NCBI GenBank assembly: GCA_023333565.1
Contig: JAJKFH010001865.1
Location: forward strand, 8,060,001 to 8,124,000
DNA from: Puffinus mauretanicus
Lineage: Eukaryota; Chordata; Aves; Procellariiformes; Procellariidae
DNA: 64,000 nt
Direction: 5' to 3'
In this document: positions 23,040-36,572 of the stretch, piece by piece
Layout of the letters: each line of letters starts with the position of its first letter
Numbering within the stretch: the first letter of the stretch is position 1
The notes under the pieces: model-generated
What the model saw: only the letters and a program-made list of their open reading frames with translations
What the model was told of the DNA's origin: nothing
The model's database searches: none
Position numbers and translations under genes: made by a program

Positions 23040-24745
23040 GGAGGGAAAAAAGCAAACTTGTATAGGGCCAGAAATGGGTGTTCATACACAACACACACAA
23101 TAGGTGCTTAGAAAAAGAGAATATGTATTTTAAAACCATTTGAATGTTGATATTTGAAAATATTTCAATAGAAATCTTTCTTTTTCTTCTTGGAGATTTC
23201 TCCTGAGCAATGACAAAATAATTTGGTAACCCTTTTAACTCCATTTATTTCTAAAGGTCTCTAGAAATAGTTTCTTACCTTTCTCAGGATTCAACAAAAA
23301 TAAAACAAACTTCCACATATTTTTTATATTGGAGAAAATTACAAATTAAAATCAGATCAGCACATGTCAGCATAAGGTAAGTATGTTCCTCAGCGTAGAT
23401 TATTTTATTTTATATACTGATAATCCTAAAGCTGCACGTGTCTTGTACTGCATGGACACAGGAGAAAAAAATAAAATAGAGTGAAATAAAAATAATTTTC
23501 TACCATACTAGCACAAGACTTCTGATCTTTCAAGTGGTGCAGCTGAAAGAAAGGAAATTTCAATTGGCATGACAATGCCAAATCTCTGATTTCAAAATAC
23601 CGTCAAACAACTGACATCTCTCGCACAACTGAGGTGATGCCTGAAAGTAATTACCTAGAATATGGAATAAATCAACACTGGCTTTTCATATTTTATGATC
23701 TGTTTGTTTGGGTTTTTTTTTTTGTTTGCTTGTTTGTTTTTTTTTCAGGGAGGGTGGGAGGTTGCACTAGCTGTGTAGGGAGGACAAAGGAACAATTGGT
23801 CTATACAACCTTCCATGCTATCTACTACTACTACAGGAAAATAAAGAGGCTGGTTTTCCTCTGTGCTTTGTTTCAAAATGAAGTGTTAGTCATAATGCCA
23901 TACTATATGAAAAATAACAATGTGTCTCTTTCTTAATACATCTAGATTTTCCTTTTTATTGAACCAGTTCCTATTTATGACAATATTGTTACAGAAAATA
24001 AAAATCAGGTCCTGTTTTCTTACACAAGCTTAAAATCTGCTCCCATACAAAATAAGGCGAGGTCAACTGAATTTAATCAATTCTGATGATCACAACTATC
24101 AAACATTAATGCTGAAACTTCATCAGTTTAAGAAGCTAGAGGGTACTAGTGGGGTAGAAGCACAGACCAGAGCTGGAAGGCCAATCAAAAATAACAAGAT
24201 TGTGGGATGGATTTCAAGTCAAGCAAGCTTACCTGGCACATAAGATGATATAGTCCATTTCAGGCCTATGAGGCAACATGAAAAACAAATCAATGGGTAA
24301 CTTGCGGAGAAAGCAAACCAAGGCCGTTGACATACTGTCTACAGTTTACAGTATAAAATTCATTTGATGCACGGGAAAAATAAAAGCTTGCTCACTAAAG
24401 ACAGAGAGGGTAAGCATGACAATTATGAACTGAAGCTTGTGGAAGGAACTCAAAGGAAAAATATGTTATCTTCTCACCATGAGAATGTGACAATCTATAC
24501 TGGGATCATGAAAAATTGTATACATTCATATCTTTCTACTGAAGCCAAAATGACCATTTACTTTCTTCACGCACGAACTTGCAGTTAGACTAAAGATATA
24601 TGAGAGAAGGATTACCTAATTATCTCTTTGAAATTGAACTATCATGAAATTCTGAATTTAGATCCAAAGCTCTGGATTAATTCTAATTTTCAAATTATTA
24701 CTTCTTGAAATAATCATCTAATTTAATACTATCAATAGATGAATT

Positions 24746-24810
24746 AAAAAAAAAAAAAAAAGAACAGAGAATGTTAGTAGAAAACAAAAAAGAGCAGAGA
24801 ATGTTAGTAG
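24746..24810. repeat. Poly-A run followed by a 19-bp duplication
   Basis: An A16 tract ends at 24761. GAACAGAGAATGTTAGTAG (24762-24780) is then repeated with one change as GAGCAGAGAATGTTAGTAG (24792-24810) after an A-rich spacer. This is slippage-type local duplication. Confidence 0.8.
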
Positions 24811-25514
24811 AATTCAAGTTCTATGTCAGAAACTGTTTTACTTGGACAAAAGTAAAAAAAATCCTATGAATAGGCTACCTGAACATTTCAACTATTCGAA
24901 TTGAATAATAAATAAAAAAAAATAGGCAGCCTTTCTTTGGGACTTTTTTTTTTTTAAATCAAGACTCCAAAGCTAACTTTATATGAACTAGTTCATGCCG
25001 TTCTGATTTAGAGATAAAGGACAGAGCTAAAGAAAAGGACAGCTGGCAGAGAAAGGGGGGAACTCTGATCAATCCACAAGCATTTCCTTCAAGACAGAAC
25101 TCGAAAGGCAAAGGCAGAAATAGCAGGTAAGGCATGATGAAAATCAGAAACACCTTTTGAGAAAATATCTGCTTCATTAAACAACATGATGCTCAAACTC
25201 ATCCATTTCAATTTCAAATGCCAAACCACTACAGTTCATCACTGCTTCCACACTCTGTCACGTCAGATTTTGAGGGGGATTTCCAAGACATAATAAGCTG
25301 CAGAAGACATTTCAGAGCAAAAAGTTTTCCATAAGGAAATACCTTTTCATAGTGAATAAAGAGCAAGGTACTGCAAGATGCTTCCCTGATCCTCATCCCC
25401 CTGCACCACTTATTGTGGGGAAGGAGGTAGAGGAGTCAGGGATGAAGGACTGAATTTTAACGGAAAGAGAGGGAGGTGTTGGTGGTGGTTTTTTTGTTTG
25501 TTTATCACTAACCA

Positions 25515-25719
25515 GATCTATTTTAATTGGCAATAAATTAAATCAATTTTCCCCAAGTTGAGTCTGGTTTCCCCTGACAGTAACTAGTAAGCAATCTCCT
25601 TGTCTTTATCTCAACCCACAAGCTTTTCCATCTTATTTTCTCCCCCTGTCCCACTGAGAAGGGAGAGTGACAGAGCAGCTGGGTGGGCATCTGGGAACTG
25701 GCAAAGTTCAACCCACCAG
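25515..25719 (+). mobile_element. Avian LTR 3'-end fragment (R/U5-like)
   Basis: Marker words in order are GGCAATAAATTAAATCAATT, CCCCAAGTTGAGTCTG, TTTATCTCAACCCACAAGC, TTTTCTCCCCCTGTCC, GGGTGGGCATCTGG and TTCAACCCACCAG. The same order, reverse complemented, occurs at 58876-59110, so the two are copies of one dispersed family. I recognise this as a common avian LTR end from memory of avian sequence; the family name is not certain. The 5' part is missing and no target duplication was found. Confidence 0.6.
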
Positions 25720-27907
25720 TTACAGAGGCTGTAGTAACTGGGACAAGACAAGTACAGTCAGCAACAAAACATTCAGGACGTACCTTAATGTGTTATCCTA
25801 AAATTACACATTGCAGGAAAGTGAACTATGACGACATGCCTACATTTTTAATGCCTTCCCCTATCCAGGAAGCTAAAGTGACTCTGAATGTCAGAAGGCA
25901 TCATATTCTAGCATGTGGTTAGTGCTAAAGGATTGGGCAATGTTAATTTCTGCTTAACATTAATAGCTGTGTGGGTAAGGTTTGCAGGTCCACATACTAC
26001 CTACACTAGAGCACACGGTTCTGAGAGTTCCTATACGAAATCTCCATTTCTTTGTTGCTTAGAAAGACATTGTCTACTGTCACAGAAGTGGAAAAGCGTA
26101 AAACAGGACCAGTATGTAATTGTAAGTTAGGTCATTATTAAGAGGTTTAAAATTATATTCAGGAATGCAGAACCGTTGTACTCTTTTTAAGGGCTATATA
26201 CCATATACACCTATATCTTACTACAAAAAGTAATAATATCAAAACAGATTTATGATCCTGTAAAATAATTAATTAGGAAGGATAGATTTTTTGTAATCCC
26301 TTTCACATTTATCAATGTTAAAATGAATGCATAACATTCATTGGACTTTGCAAGATCAAGCACGAATGTAGATCAGCTCTTTCATCAGAATATTGTTACA
26401 CTGAATTGCCATAAATGTTGTTTTCTTATAATATGCCTTTTGCTCTTTTTGTTACTGCTAGAAATTAAAGACAAAATTACCTTCCTGAAACCCCTTACAA
26501 GAGACTGAATCCAATTATCACTCAGCCAGTGAAGTTTGAAACTTACACTTATGCAGAGGGAACAGCATTTTGCGGTTCAGGTGCACTGAATATGCCTGAA
26601 ATCAAAATTCTCTATTTTCTGCTCCTCACTACACTCTGGATAAGACTCTAACCAAATCTTCGCAGACGTCTTTTTCAAAGATCAAGAAGAAAAAGGGTAA
26701 GTAAGGTAAGTGGTTTTGCCTGGGTAGTCTATAAGAGAACTCCAGGCGCTCTTGCTTGTAGGATAGGTATCATATTCATCAACTCAGGAATTAAGCATCC
26801 AATTCCTACTCATTGGAACAAGACAGAGAAATTGAGGATTTTAGCTCAGACTCTGTCCAATGGAAATGATGCATATTGAGAAGAAACACAAGGCTGTCTT
26901 CTCAAGGATAGAAGAAGAGTAGTTTTACTGCTAAAATTAACTCAGACTCAACAGAAACCAGCATCAATACTGCTTGGTGCTATTTCTGTCTGTTTGAATA
27001 GTTTGTTGATTTTGAAGACAAATGTAAAAGAAAAGCAGTAATTGAGATTTATAACAGCATTCTTTGCTGCTGTATCAGTTGGATATTTGTCTTTCAGTTT
27101 ACTTATCTTGATTTTATTTCAATCTCTAAGAATATTAACAAAGGCAATAACTAATACACAAGCAATGAAGAGCTACAAGTAAGATCTAGAAGTGTGCAGA
27201 CAAAATTTTACACTCAAAATGATTACCTCAGATAGCAATCTAAGAAATTATTGTCTGGAATCACTAAAGCATAAGTGAAACCAGAAGTTGCTTTGAAAAT
27301 GAAACTGTAGTAACAGTTCCACACAACACTAAATTTCCCTCCCTTCTGTTATTTATTCTTACATTATTTTCTTCTCAAAAATGTGTTTCACAGTTGTATT
27401 TAACCAACAGAAAATTCAGCTAATACTGATATTGACACCAAATTCTCATTATTGCACTGCCCAGTTGTATAATCACAGCACTTTTCATGGTGAGTTACAA
27501 TATCTAAAAACAAAAAGCAATTTTTGCTTTGAAATTTATCATCCAAATTACAGCAAGAATATGAGTCACAAACAGAAGAAGCAGCTAGAAGAATACAGAT
27601 TGTAATGGTTATTAATACACCATTGGGTATATTGGTTGGGCGAAAACTGCCCAGAGCTTTCACGTGGTTCTGAGACGTTGAAACTTTCATAGAAAGCAGA
27701 GATGTAGGAAGGGCAGTAGTGCAGCTCTTCAATACTATCAGAAAATAAGAGGGAACATAATTCTTTCACATTGCATGGGGAAAGTCAAGAGCATGACATC
27801 TTGAGAAATGCTTCTTCATGGTTATTCAGATATGTTATTTGAGATAACTGGGCTTGTGATCAAATGCTTTTTGAGTCCAACAACCAAACCATGGACTCAG
27901 TAGGAGA
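25720..27907. other. Gene-free stretch
   Basis: I found unique sequence and short unrecognised frames only, with nothing to support a gene or repeat. Confidence 0.6.
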
Positions 27908-28000
27908 CCAGAGACAGGAAGATCACACATGACTTGTCCAGATTATATAGTAAAAGCAGGCCAAAATTCCCACTGAATCTGGCTCCATGAATATAACTGG
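27908..28000 (-). mobile_element. MIR/tRNA-SINE-like relic, minus orientation
   Basis: The segment GAGACAGGAAGATCACACAT, then GACTTGTCCA, GTAAAAGCAGGCC and AAAATTCC, follows the layout of an inverted MIR core (GTGACTTGCCCA, AGTAAGTGGCAGAGC, GGATTCGAAC). It is highly diverged, as expected for an amniote-age SINE. The call is pattern recognition without an alignment. Confidence 0.45.
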
Positions 28001-31000
28001 AGCACAGTAGTGAGAATGCAGCAGATACAGTCTGTTCCAAACAAACGACAAATGCAGTTTAACTAACTGTTGTTAGCCACACAAATCCTGTTCAAGAAGT
28101 CTCCAGAAATCTAGCACACAATAGTCAATGATAGCCTGCTGAGTTAGACTTTTTCCTGTTTCCAGTGGTATAGCACCACTGTAAAAATCTAATACTCCTT
28201 GGCACATTCTTACTGCTTTAACCACTACAGGCGAGGAAAAAAGAAAAAAAAAACAACCCAACAAACTGGTTCCGAGCCAAATCCTATTACTTGGAAATGT
28301 AAATTTACATGCTGAGCATGTTTTTTCTTTCTTATCTCCATTTTCTCATTTTGCAGCACTAAAAGTAACTTCAGGGTGCTTTAATATTTAATTCCATTGA
28401 GAACCTTCAATGCCTATATCTAGCTTTGTAAACTTAAAAAAAAAAAAAATTAAACAGAAATATTCCAAATACCATTGCTAGCGCTTCAACGTCTAGAAGA
28501 TCAAAAGAGAGAACACATGCATTACACATTATCCAATGTAGTTTCTGATGCTAATAGTTACCCAAAAAAATGATTGCCACCCATAGTATTTTAGTAATTT
28601 ATCTTACATTTAACTTTGACACAAGACAACGTATCTGCACAAATGAGAATCAGGTCACACATCAGAGCAATCGGGATGCAATTAATACACTATATTACTT
28701 TTTTTTTTTACTTTTTTTTTTTTACATAAGAGACTTTGAAGAACCCAAGAACATTCTCCAATCCAGGGAAATTCCACAGAATACTTTTCCAGAATTATCG
28801 GCGCTCTGATCCAGGTTGCACCAAGGAATTTTTCCAATGAACATAAATTTCTTAGGGTAAGGATCATGCATAGTTGAGAAAGTCGGGGACCGTTTAGCTG
28901 GGAAAGTTCCTGGGAATAACTTTTCTCTACATAGTGAACTTTATGACTATTACTGATCTCAGTTAAGAAAAAAATGGACTTGTTTTGTGTTTATGCCAAA
29001 ATTACAGAAATAAAAAATGACTCAATGCACTCTTTTAAAGCAAAGTGTTGCAGAAAATATATACACCAATTATGTCAGCAGTTCTCAAAATATTTAACTG
29101 AAGAACTGTTCTACCTTCTTCAGAACAAATTTAGACAATGCATTGGCTTCTCTATAGGTCTCTCTATATTTTTTTTTAAAGTGTATCACACCTTTGTGCC
29201 CTAAAATGAGAAATCAGTTTTAAAATAGCAATTCTGTAAAGTGCTCCTTTTTCAACAAGTTTTATGGGATTGAATGCCTTTCAGCCTACCACCTTTTTCT
29301 TTTTTCCTTTGCCTTCCAGACTTAATGAAAGCATTCATGCTTTCCTTTAGAAAAGCAGGCAGAAACTTTGCAAAAAAATGCAAGAGAAAAAAAATATAAT
29401 CTACCTTGTTTTGAAAGCTATTAGTTAGGAAAAATACCTGATCCATTTATAAAAAAATAAATAAACTGCATCATAACGCACCCTCCTTCTTCGCTGTGCT
29501 GTTAAAGAATCATACTAATATTCGTCATTCAATATCTCTTTAAGTTTTACTTAGCTCCTGAATACATTGGCTGAACAAATTTCCCAATAAGTCAGAGACT
29601 TAAAACATAGGACATCACAGAAGCCGTACTGATTGAAGTCAACAAATATCATACGTAATGCACTTGTCACTGAAGTCAACAAGAAGGCTAATGTTTTGTA
29701 CATTGGTTTGGCCTTAAAGGTAATATATTTGATTTCCCCCCCCCAATTTTTTCCCACTGTAATCAAAGTAAAGACAAGCAAATTGTAATCATATTCAAAG
29801 AATTAAATCAGTAACTGGTTTCAATACTGGCAGCATTAAAAGGGAGCGTGCTAGTCAGGCCTGGTTCAAAGAAACTGTAATCACAGTAGGTTTCTTTTCC
29901 TTAAGCTGGTGGTGGAAGGGTTCACTTTCTGAAAAATATTCATGAAAATATGACATATTTTTGTTTAGGGAAAAAAAATTGTTTTTCAAGGCTTGATTGT
30001 AGTTAAAAGTACTTGTTGAATTTGTAGATATCAGTTCAGTCTGAAGACACAGAAAAATGTTTTCACAGCAGATAAGTAAACCTTTATTTGGTGCCTATAC
30101 TGAATGGTTTTTTTCCAAATTTTAAAATATTTAACTGTGGTTTTTTATCTTCTCAGTTTTGAGAACATATTAGATCAATTTTCCTATGACTGAGAGTGCA
30201 ACCATCAGCTGAGAAAACAGGTCAACAAACATATTCAGCAGCCTGCAGGCAAAACATTTTGAATAAAACAAAAATAAAGTTTTATAATATACAGACAAGC
30301 ACTGTACATGGTCCCCTATGAGTCTTCTCCAGCATTTTTCACAGAAACAGATGGCTGAAAGGATATTAGAAATGCTAAGGAAAATTTATGCTCAAACAAT
30401 TTCACTAACTTCTAATTAATTTCAATTTACTGCAACAAATTGCTGTCTTGTAATGTAAGACAACCTCACTGAGGACAATGCTAACGCTCATCAGAAAAAT
30501 GTTTTCCCTTTAAATCAAAGCAAAGACATATAAAGCCTAGCAAAGACATATATGGCATAGAAAAAGCTTGTAACCTTCAAATGTGGAGAAAGGTGCACCT
30601 AAGAAAGAACTAACAATTTAAACATCATCAGTTTCATGGTTTCATCAGAGACCTCGAACTCTTCCCTAATTTAGCAATCTAAAGGTTGTACACAACATAA
30701 CTGATATGCAATAACATTTGCCTTTAATGCCAAATCATGTAAGGTTTTGTAGTTTTAAATAGGGTTCATTTTTCAAATGTGAATGTCAAAGCAGAGTTGG
30801 TTTGAAAGAATCAATTCAATAAATGAATACAACTTAAACATTAACCTTAAGGATGAAATTCGAGCACCATTTGTAAGAGTGTATACAATTTTATTAACTG
30901 GTATAATTTATGTATTTATTCCTTTTCCCTCTCTATAGCAAAGCAATGGTAAGATTAAAGCAAATATGTCCATACAAGTATTTGGAAGTATAAAAATTAT

Positions 31001-31268
31001 CTTGCAATGTATCTCAAACTGTTTCCTCCAAGTCATAGCTGTAATTTTTCTCACTAAATATGACAGCACAGCAAAGCTTTTAACATCACATAAAAATTGT
31101 TAATAGCTAGAACCGAAATGCCCCCACTATAGATCACTTCAGGCATGGGCAGATGTTTGGAGATATGGCTATGAGATACTTCCACTTCTGTCTCTCCAGT
31201 AGACTTAAGCCCACTTCAAAAATCTTACCCACAGATTATCAGGGAAATCATCAGCTTTTTTGACTCCT
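28001..31268. other. Gene-free stretch
   Basis: Unique AT-rich DNA with several short T/A homopolymers (for example 28700-28726) and a small repeated word GCAAAGACATATA near 30520-30552. I see no gene. Confidence 0.6.
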
Positions 31269-31335
31269 AAGTATTTTACAGATAGGAAAAAACAGTCCCA
31301 ATGAAAAATGACCTGAAGTCATTTATCCTGTCAAG
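31269..31335 (-). mobile_element. MIR-like SINE relic, minus orientation
   Basis: GTATTTTACAGATAGGAAA, CAGTCCCAATGA and AAATGACCTGAAGTCATTTA match the order of an inverted MIR 3' half (TTTTACAGATGAGGAAAC, AAGTGACTTGCCCAAGGTCA). It is short and diverged. Confidence 0.4.
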
Positions 31336-34015
31336 CACGTGGTGTTTCTTTACTGGGAGGGAAATGAACAATGAAGGAAAAAAAAAGGAAAAAAAAAGAG
31401 CAGACTATGGAATTTATTGAGATCTATATTTGCCTAAGTGTTAAGATCACCAGCTGAGGATTGCAATTTTGCAAGAAACCCTTCACCTCACATGACGTTA
31501 CTGGGAACTCTCACAAACATGGACCCCAAGAGCAAAGTCTGAGCTAGCATATGAAGGTCTAACCATGCAAGCCACATTAATATGAAAGCTATGGAAAACA
31601 AATGATCAGTCAGCCACCAGCCCATATAGACGATCTCCCGGGTAGCACTTTAACACTGGAATAACCAAAAGCAGAGCAGCAAGATGCGGTTTCTGCAGCT
31701 GAGCTTTCTGCCTGTGCCATGCCACCACGCTAAACTGCACTGAGCGCAGGCCAAACTGCATTTAAACGCCAAATTCTGCTGAGCTTTCAATCACATTTGC
31801 AGGGCCCCAGGGGACCAGGGCTCCTAAACTCAGAGCTGCACCCAGGGAAAATGCTCTCTTCTACCAGCACTCCCTTACTAAATAATGAGGAAAAGGGATC
31901 TGTCTACTTTGAGCATACCCAGAGGTGGCTGCTCCTCTGAGATACGTTTTAACAGTATCTTGAGCAGTCCTGCTATTTCGGGCTTCCTACAGCATTCCCT
32001 GTTGTCTGAAAACATCCCCCTCCCATAAACTGACAAGAAGGAATGAGAAGAGAGAGACATAGAAAAGCATGAGCAAAGATAATAAGCATGTGCAATATTT
32101 CCTCCTTTCACCATTTCTCCAAGTGTGACTCTTTTATACTTTTTTCCCCTGCCTTGCATTTTATTAGATGACCTTCCTATTCCAAGACTTGAAGATGATA
32201 ATAGATTGAGAGCAGATAATGGAATGAGGATCAGTATTTCACCTTCCTTGGGAATCTCTTATTCTGATTTCCAGAAATAAGAAACCCTGTAAATGAGCTC
32301 CTAAACACATACTCAGCTACCACAAGAATAGGTCTGACTTTCAAGTATAGTGACTTAACCCATGAGCTGTTGAATGTTCAACTTTTGACATCAGCCTATT
32401 TACTTAAATATTTTTCTTTAAAAATCTCAGTCTGACTATGTGCTTACCATCATTCCTCACAAATACCCACAGGATAAAGATCACAACCATACTTGTTTAT
32501 TGACCAAACACCAACAGGTCCACCAGGTTTCCAGATTCCCATTCACCCAAGGAGTCCAGATGGGAGGAGAAGGAAAAGCTGTGACCATGTCCCAGATTTC
32601 TTTCATGGATACAGGCAGTTAGAGGAGGCTTGGGGCTGAATTTTATCTTGAAATGCGGAACAAACACATCTGAAGACTAGAAAGCCCTTCCCTTTTGAAC
32701 CAAGGTTCAAAATTACAGGCACGGTCAGGAGGAGAAAGAACACACTTCAAAGCTAATTGAAGTCATTAGCGGTACTTTGAAGACAATAAACTGTATTTAG
32801 CAAGATTTAAAAAATGATTAATGAATTGGTCAACACACTGACTCCTCTGGTTGTTTAGTGTTTGTTTATTAAAGAGAAAGTGATCATTTGCCATGGAAAA
32901 TGAACTTTTCCAGGTCAGCACAGTTTAACCGAAAATTTATTTTTCTATTTAACATCATCTGCTGCATCTATTGTTTATTGCATGTTTTCAGTAGTAAATT
33001 CCTAATTGTAGCAATTCTATTACAGTTATACAGATTTTAGATGGAATTAGATAAATTAATATAGCTTCACTGCTGAGTGCACCTGTGGTAAGTATCATTC
33101 TTAATATCTACTTCTGTGAGCTAAAAATACGCATCACTGAAGCATACATTGTCTTTTTTTTCTTTTTTTTTTTTTTTTTTTTTTAATAGATTTCATGCAT
33201 AGGTGAGGGACAAAAAGATAAAGTATAAGAAACCACTGTTCCAAAATCTTTATTGAGTGTCTTTAGCTAGTCTGTGGATCTTTTGTAAATATTCTCACAC
33301 AGACAAAGAATTTGAACTGGCTGATGTAATGGATTAATTTGCTTCAGCAACCGCGTGGTTCCAGACACAATCCATCTAAAACATAATTAAAATAGGTTTG
33401 GTAGATCTGAGGTTAAGCTTTTTGAGAACAACAGATTACATTAGAAAGATTTTAATGAGAACAGGGCTGATTAAATCCTTGCTTCCTCTTTTGGATAGGA
33501 ACTGGGGAATCCTCTGAAAGAGGTTAACATACCATTTACCAACTAGAAGTATATGGAAAATAAGAAGAAAGGAAGGACTAAAATAATCATGGAGTCTTTT
33601 GAGTTTTTAGTAGCATAAAATGAATGTGTTTAACTTGTATCCACTTCACCAGAAGAAAAGCAAGTGGCTGTTATGTATCACTGTCACCAGAGCAGATTAT
33701 CTATGCATTATTCCTGTATCATTTCCACAAAATACTGCCGTTTTCATATTATGTCAGGTATGTTTTAGCATGCATCATCCTCCACAGCCAAACTAAATGC
33801 TAAGTACTCAGTGAAATAAAAACTGTTTGGGTAGAAATGTGCCACACTTGTGAAGTAATTTACATGAATTAGAATTCACATTAGCAATGTTATATACCCT
33901 CTGACACCTCTAGATGAAAAGAAAAGTGTTGAGTCTTCTGTGGGATGACAGGATGCTTTTATAATTTTCAAAACTTATTGAGGAAGACAGAAGTAAGGTC
34001 CTCCCTAGAACCCAA
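31336..34015. other. Gene-free stretch
   Basis: I see unique sequence with a T-rich tract at 33154-33184 and no recognisable gene. Confidence 0.6.
33154..33184. repeat. Poly-T tract
   Basis: T8, one C, then T22. No retroposon body adjoins either end, so I call it simple sequence. Confidence 0.85.
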
Positions 34016-34155
34016 ATGTTGTGGGTTCAGTTCCCAGCCTTGTCACATATTTTCTATTTCTTTCACTTTAGGCAAATCACAGATAATTTCTCTACTGTCT
34101 TTGGCAGATTTGGCAATGTAGCAATACTCAACTGTCTGCAAACTGGAGATAATTT
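34016..34155 (+). mobile_element. MIR-like tRNA-derived SINE relic
   Basis: GGGTTCAGTTCC (34023-34034) resembles the RNA polymerase III B box of tRNA-derived SINEs. Downstream, TTTAGGCAAATCAC and AATTTCTCT, then CTGCAAACTGGAGATAATT, follow the MIR order (TTGGGCAAGTCAC, TAACCTCTCTG, CTGTAAAATGGGGATAAT). The A box is too diverged to see. It is an old, inactive copy. Confidence 0.55.
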
Positions 34156-35279
34156 TTTTTTTTACTACCATGCTGCATGAATGAATTCATTAGCATTTGG
34201 GAGACATCCAGATGCTAGGGTGGCAGAGATCATATTAATAATCTCAGTGTTAATGATCTAACACTTATAAATTTCGAAACAATCACCTGAATAAATGTCC
34301 AGATGTTCAAAAGGATTTACCACCTTAGGGTTCCTGTTATAGACATCTTGCCAGCCCCTCCATCCCCCTCAGTACTGGAAACACAGGCCATTGATTTTGG
34401 CCTCTAACTATGAATTCAGAAGACCATATTACTTTTTTTAAGATCCTATCCTAAGCCATCTACATTTCCCAGAAAGAATAGGTGAAATAGAATATCTGGA
34501 ATAGAAGATTTCCCTCTGTCGTCTTCTTTTAAAACCCACAGGAGAAGTGCGGGCAGTCACAAGCAGTGAGTCAGGACTTCATCTTCACAGATTCAGAGGT
34601 GTTTTAACAATGTCATCAGGTTATTGGGCAATAAATCTTCACCGGCTCACCGTAATAGTTTGATTCCCTGTTAGGATACTTACATAGCAAGATGAACATT
34701 GCTCAATATTCACCTGACCATTTAAACTTCCCCACTGTCATCACACACAATTCCTCAAAACCTGCAGCTATCACAACCTCTTCAGTATATGATCATAGAT
34801 TTGTAAGATATTACAGAATTACTACTTAGCACCCAATGTTGCACCTAGTTGCTATTTTATTTCATAATTTTATTGCAAAAATACCTTTTGTAGATCATTT
34901 AGGTAAATTGTTAATGCTAGGTACAAAAAACTTAATATTGTGTTCCTTCTTAAACATTTACACCATGAGTCTGTTGTAAATCATCACAATGATATGCTCA
35001 CTTTGCATTTTAAAATTGAAGCAATCTTTCCAACAGTAAGATTCAGATGAACATGCAGAGAATAGCTCTTATGGCTGATTGAAAGATGAAATGTTTATTA
35101 TGGTGGTTAAAAAGTAATGCTAAAAAAGACTACTGAGCTTATCTGCAAGCAGATCATAACCAAGGGAATGTATTTCTCAATGTTAATTTGTTAGATCACT
35201 GAAATTAGGCATAACTGAAATACCACACACACACATACTGCAGAAGAAGAAACAGAAACAGAGACCCCAGTTAGAACTC
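34156..35279. other. Gene-free stretch
   Basis: I see unique AT-rich sequence, including a short CA run at 35225-35234, and no gene or repeat that I can support. Confidence 0.6.
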
Positions 35280-36572
35280 TGTGGTGGTGCATTCCCCCCC
35301 CCCTCCTCTGGGCTATGATATGATCTCAGGAACTTCTGTTAAGCTTTAGCCATTGTGTACGAGTTGGGCAGCTGAGCATCCCTTGACTGTACCAGGCACT
35401 CTTGCATGGATAATGTGGGGATCGTACCAGGGACACTAGCTACATGATCAAGGTAGGGAACAAGAACAAGAGATAATTCATCATCTCTGACAGCTCTGAA
35501 GCATTCCCTACCTGGATCATAGCTCAAGTGGAATGATACCATTGTTACCGTGAAACAATACCATAATTACTACCCTGGACCACCTCGGAGAGTAGCCAAA
35601 ATGGAAATTTACTAATGACTAAAGCCAATCATCTTGCAAACCTACAAACAGTGGTCCCAAGCGAGACCCTTTTGAGCTCTCCTGGACCACAGCGGGCTGC
35701 ATCCAGAATGTCCCTCAGAGAGCAACGCCTCTCAGAGTCCGCAAACTCTCGAATTTGCGATACTCGGAGGATCACCGAGATTCGGTCTGGAACACTCCTC
35801 GGGGCTCAACCCTTTGCCTGTTGAGAAATGCCAAAACATTGAATGTGAGTACTTCACGAGACTCGAGGGGAATTTTTAACAGGTATACCTTTATAAATTT
35901 AGCTAGCTTTAGGCCTTTATAAACTCATTTAGCTTTGGTACTGTATTCATATGCATATATATATATACGTATTGATTGATCTAGATCTTTTTGCGCATTT
36001 ATCTGTACAATTACTAACAAGTATAATCTGTAGTTAAGTTGTTTTAGTACTTGTAGTAACTTGACTAACTCCTTGTGTAGCTGTCAAATTGATTAATGTT
36101 TAGGCACTGCTGAACACGCTTGCTGCTAAACACCCTTAACCCTTTAGTCATAAACTGTTGCCCAGGTCTGAGACTAAGGGTAGATCCAGCCGCACCTAGG
36201 CTCCTCTCTGAGAAGGAGTTTAGAGAGCAAGGTCTACTCTGAACCTCGTGACTCAACGGGAGGGTCTTTTTATCCCTTTTATATTAGACACAAACCGTTG
36301 TCCAAGTCTGAGACTAAGATTGGGTCCAGTCAGATCTTCTCTGAACCTCGTTACTCAACGGGAGAGTTCCTCTTACCCTTTTGTCCTCAATCTCTGTACA
36401 AATCACTTCAACACAATTCTGATACCATTTTTCCTGTGTGTACTTAATCCCTGTAATGAGTAATAGAGAATTCTATTAAGTCACGTTTCTATAAATTTCT
36501 ATTAAAATCACCCTTTGCCAATACCTTTGCCAGTGATTCTTTACGTGGCCTTAAAACCACTCATTCGTGACA
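35280..36572 (-). mobile_element. Long LTR of an endogenous retrovirus, uninterrupted copy, minus orientation
   Basis: Read on the minus strand this runs from TGTCACGAATG (36572 downward) to CACCACCACA (35280). It aligns along its full length with the outer element at 13031-16414 once the nested insertion is removed. The flanks are AACTC (35275-35279) and AACTG (36573-36577), a 5-bp target duplication with one later mismatch. It carries one AACTACAG-type unit where the other copy has four, and the same two-unit internal repeat (about 36130-36365). No retroviral gene is present, so it is a solo LTR or non-autonomous element. A plus-strand run of nine or more C near 35295 corresponds to a G-run near its 3' end. 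Confidence 0.85.

Larger units (their letters stand above)
21141..25514. other. Gene-free stretch
   Basis: Unique AT-rich sequence with a T/C ladder at 22979-23039, T runs near 23710-23745 and a small duplication at 24762-24810. No gene is recognisable. The lysine-rich minus-strand frame at 22921-23244 is only the complement of the T/C ladder. Confidence 0.6.

Noticed and set aside
22921..23244. Lysine-rich 107-codon minus-strand frame
   Set aside because: The poly-lysine is the complement of the T/C simple-sequence ladder, not a protein signal.
32760..33090. TAAT-rich sequence resembling a conserved non-coding enhancer
   Set aside because: Conservation cannot be seen from one sequence, and AT-rich DNA contains such motifs by chance.
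35942..35966. AT-rich TATATA region as a possible promoter
   Set aside because: It is the TA-rich end of the AACTACAG unit in the long LTR, with no other promoter element.
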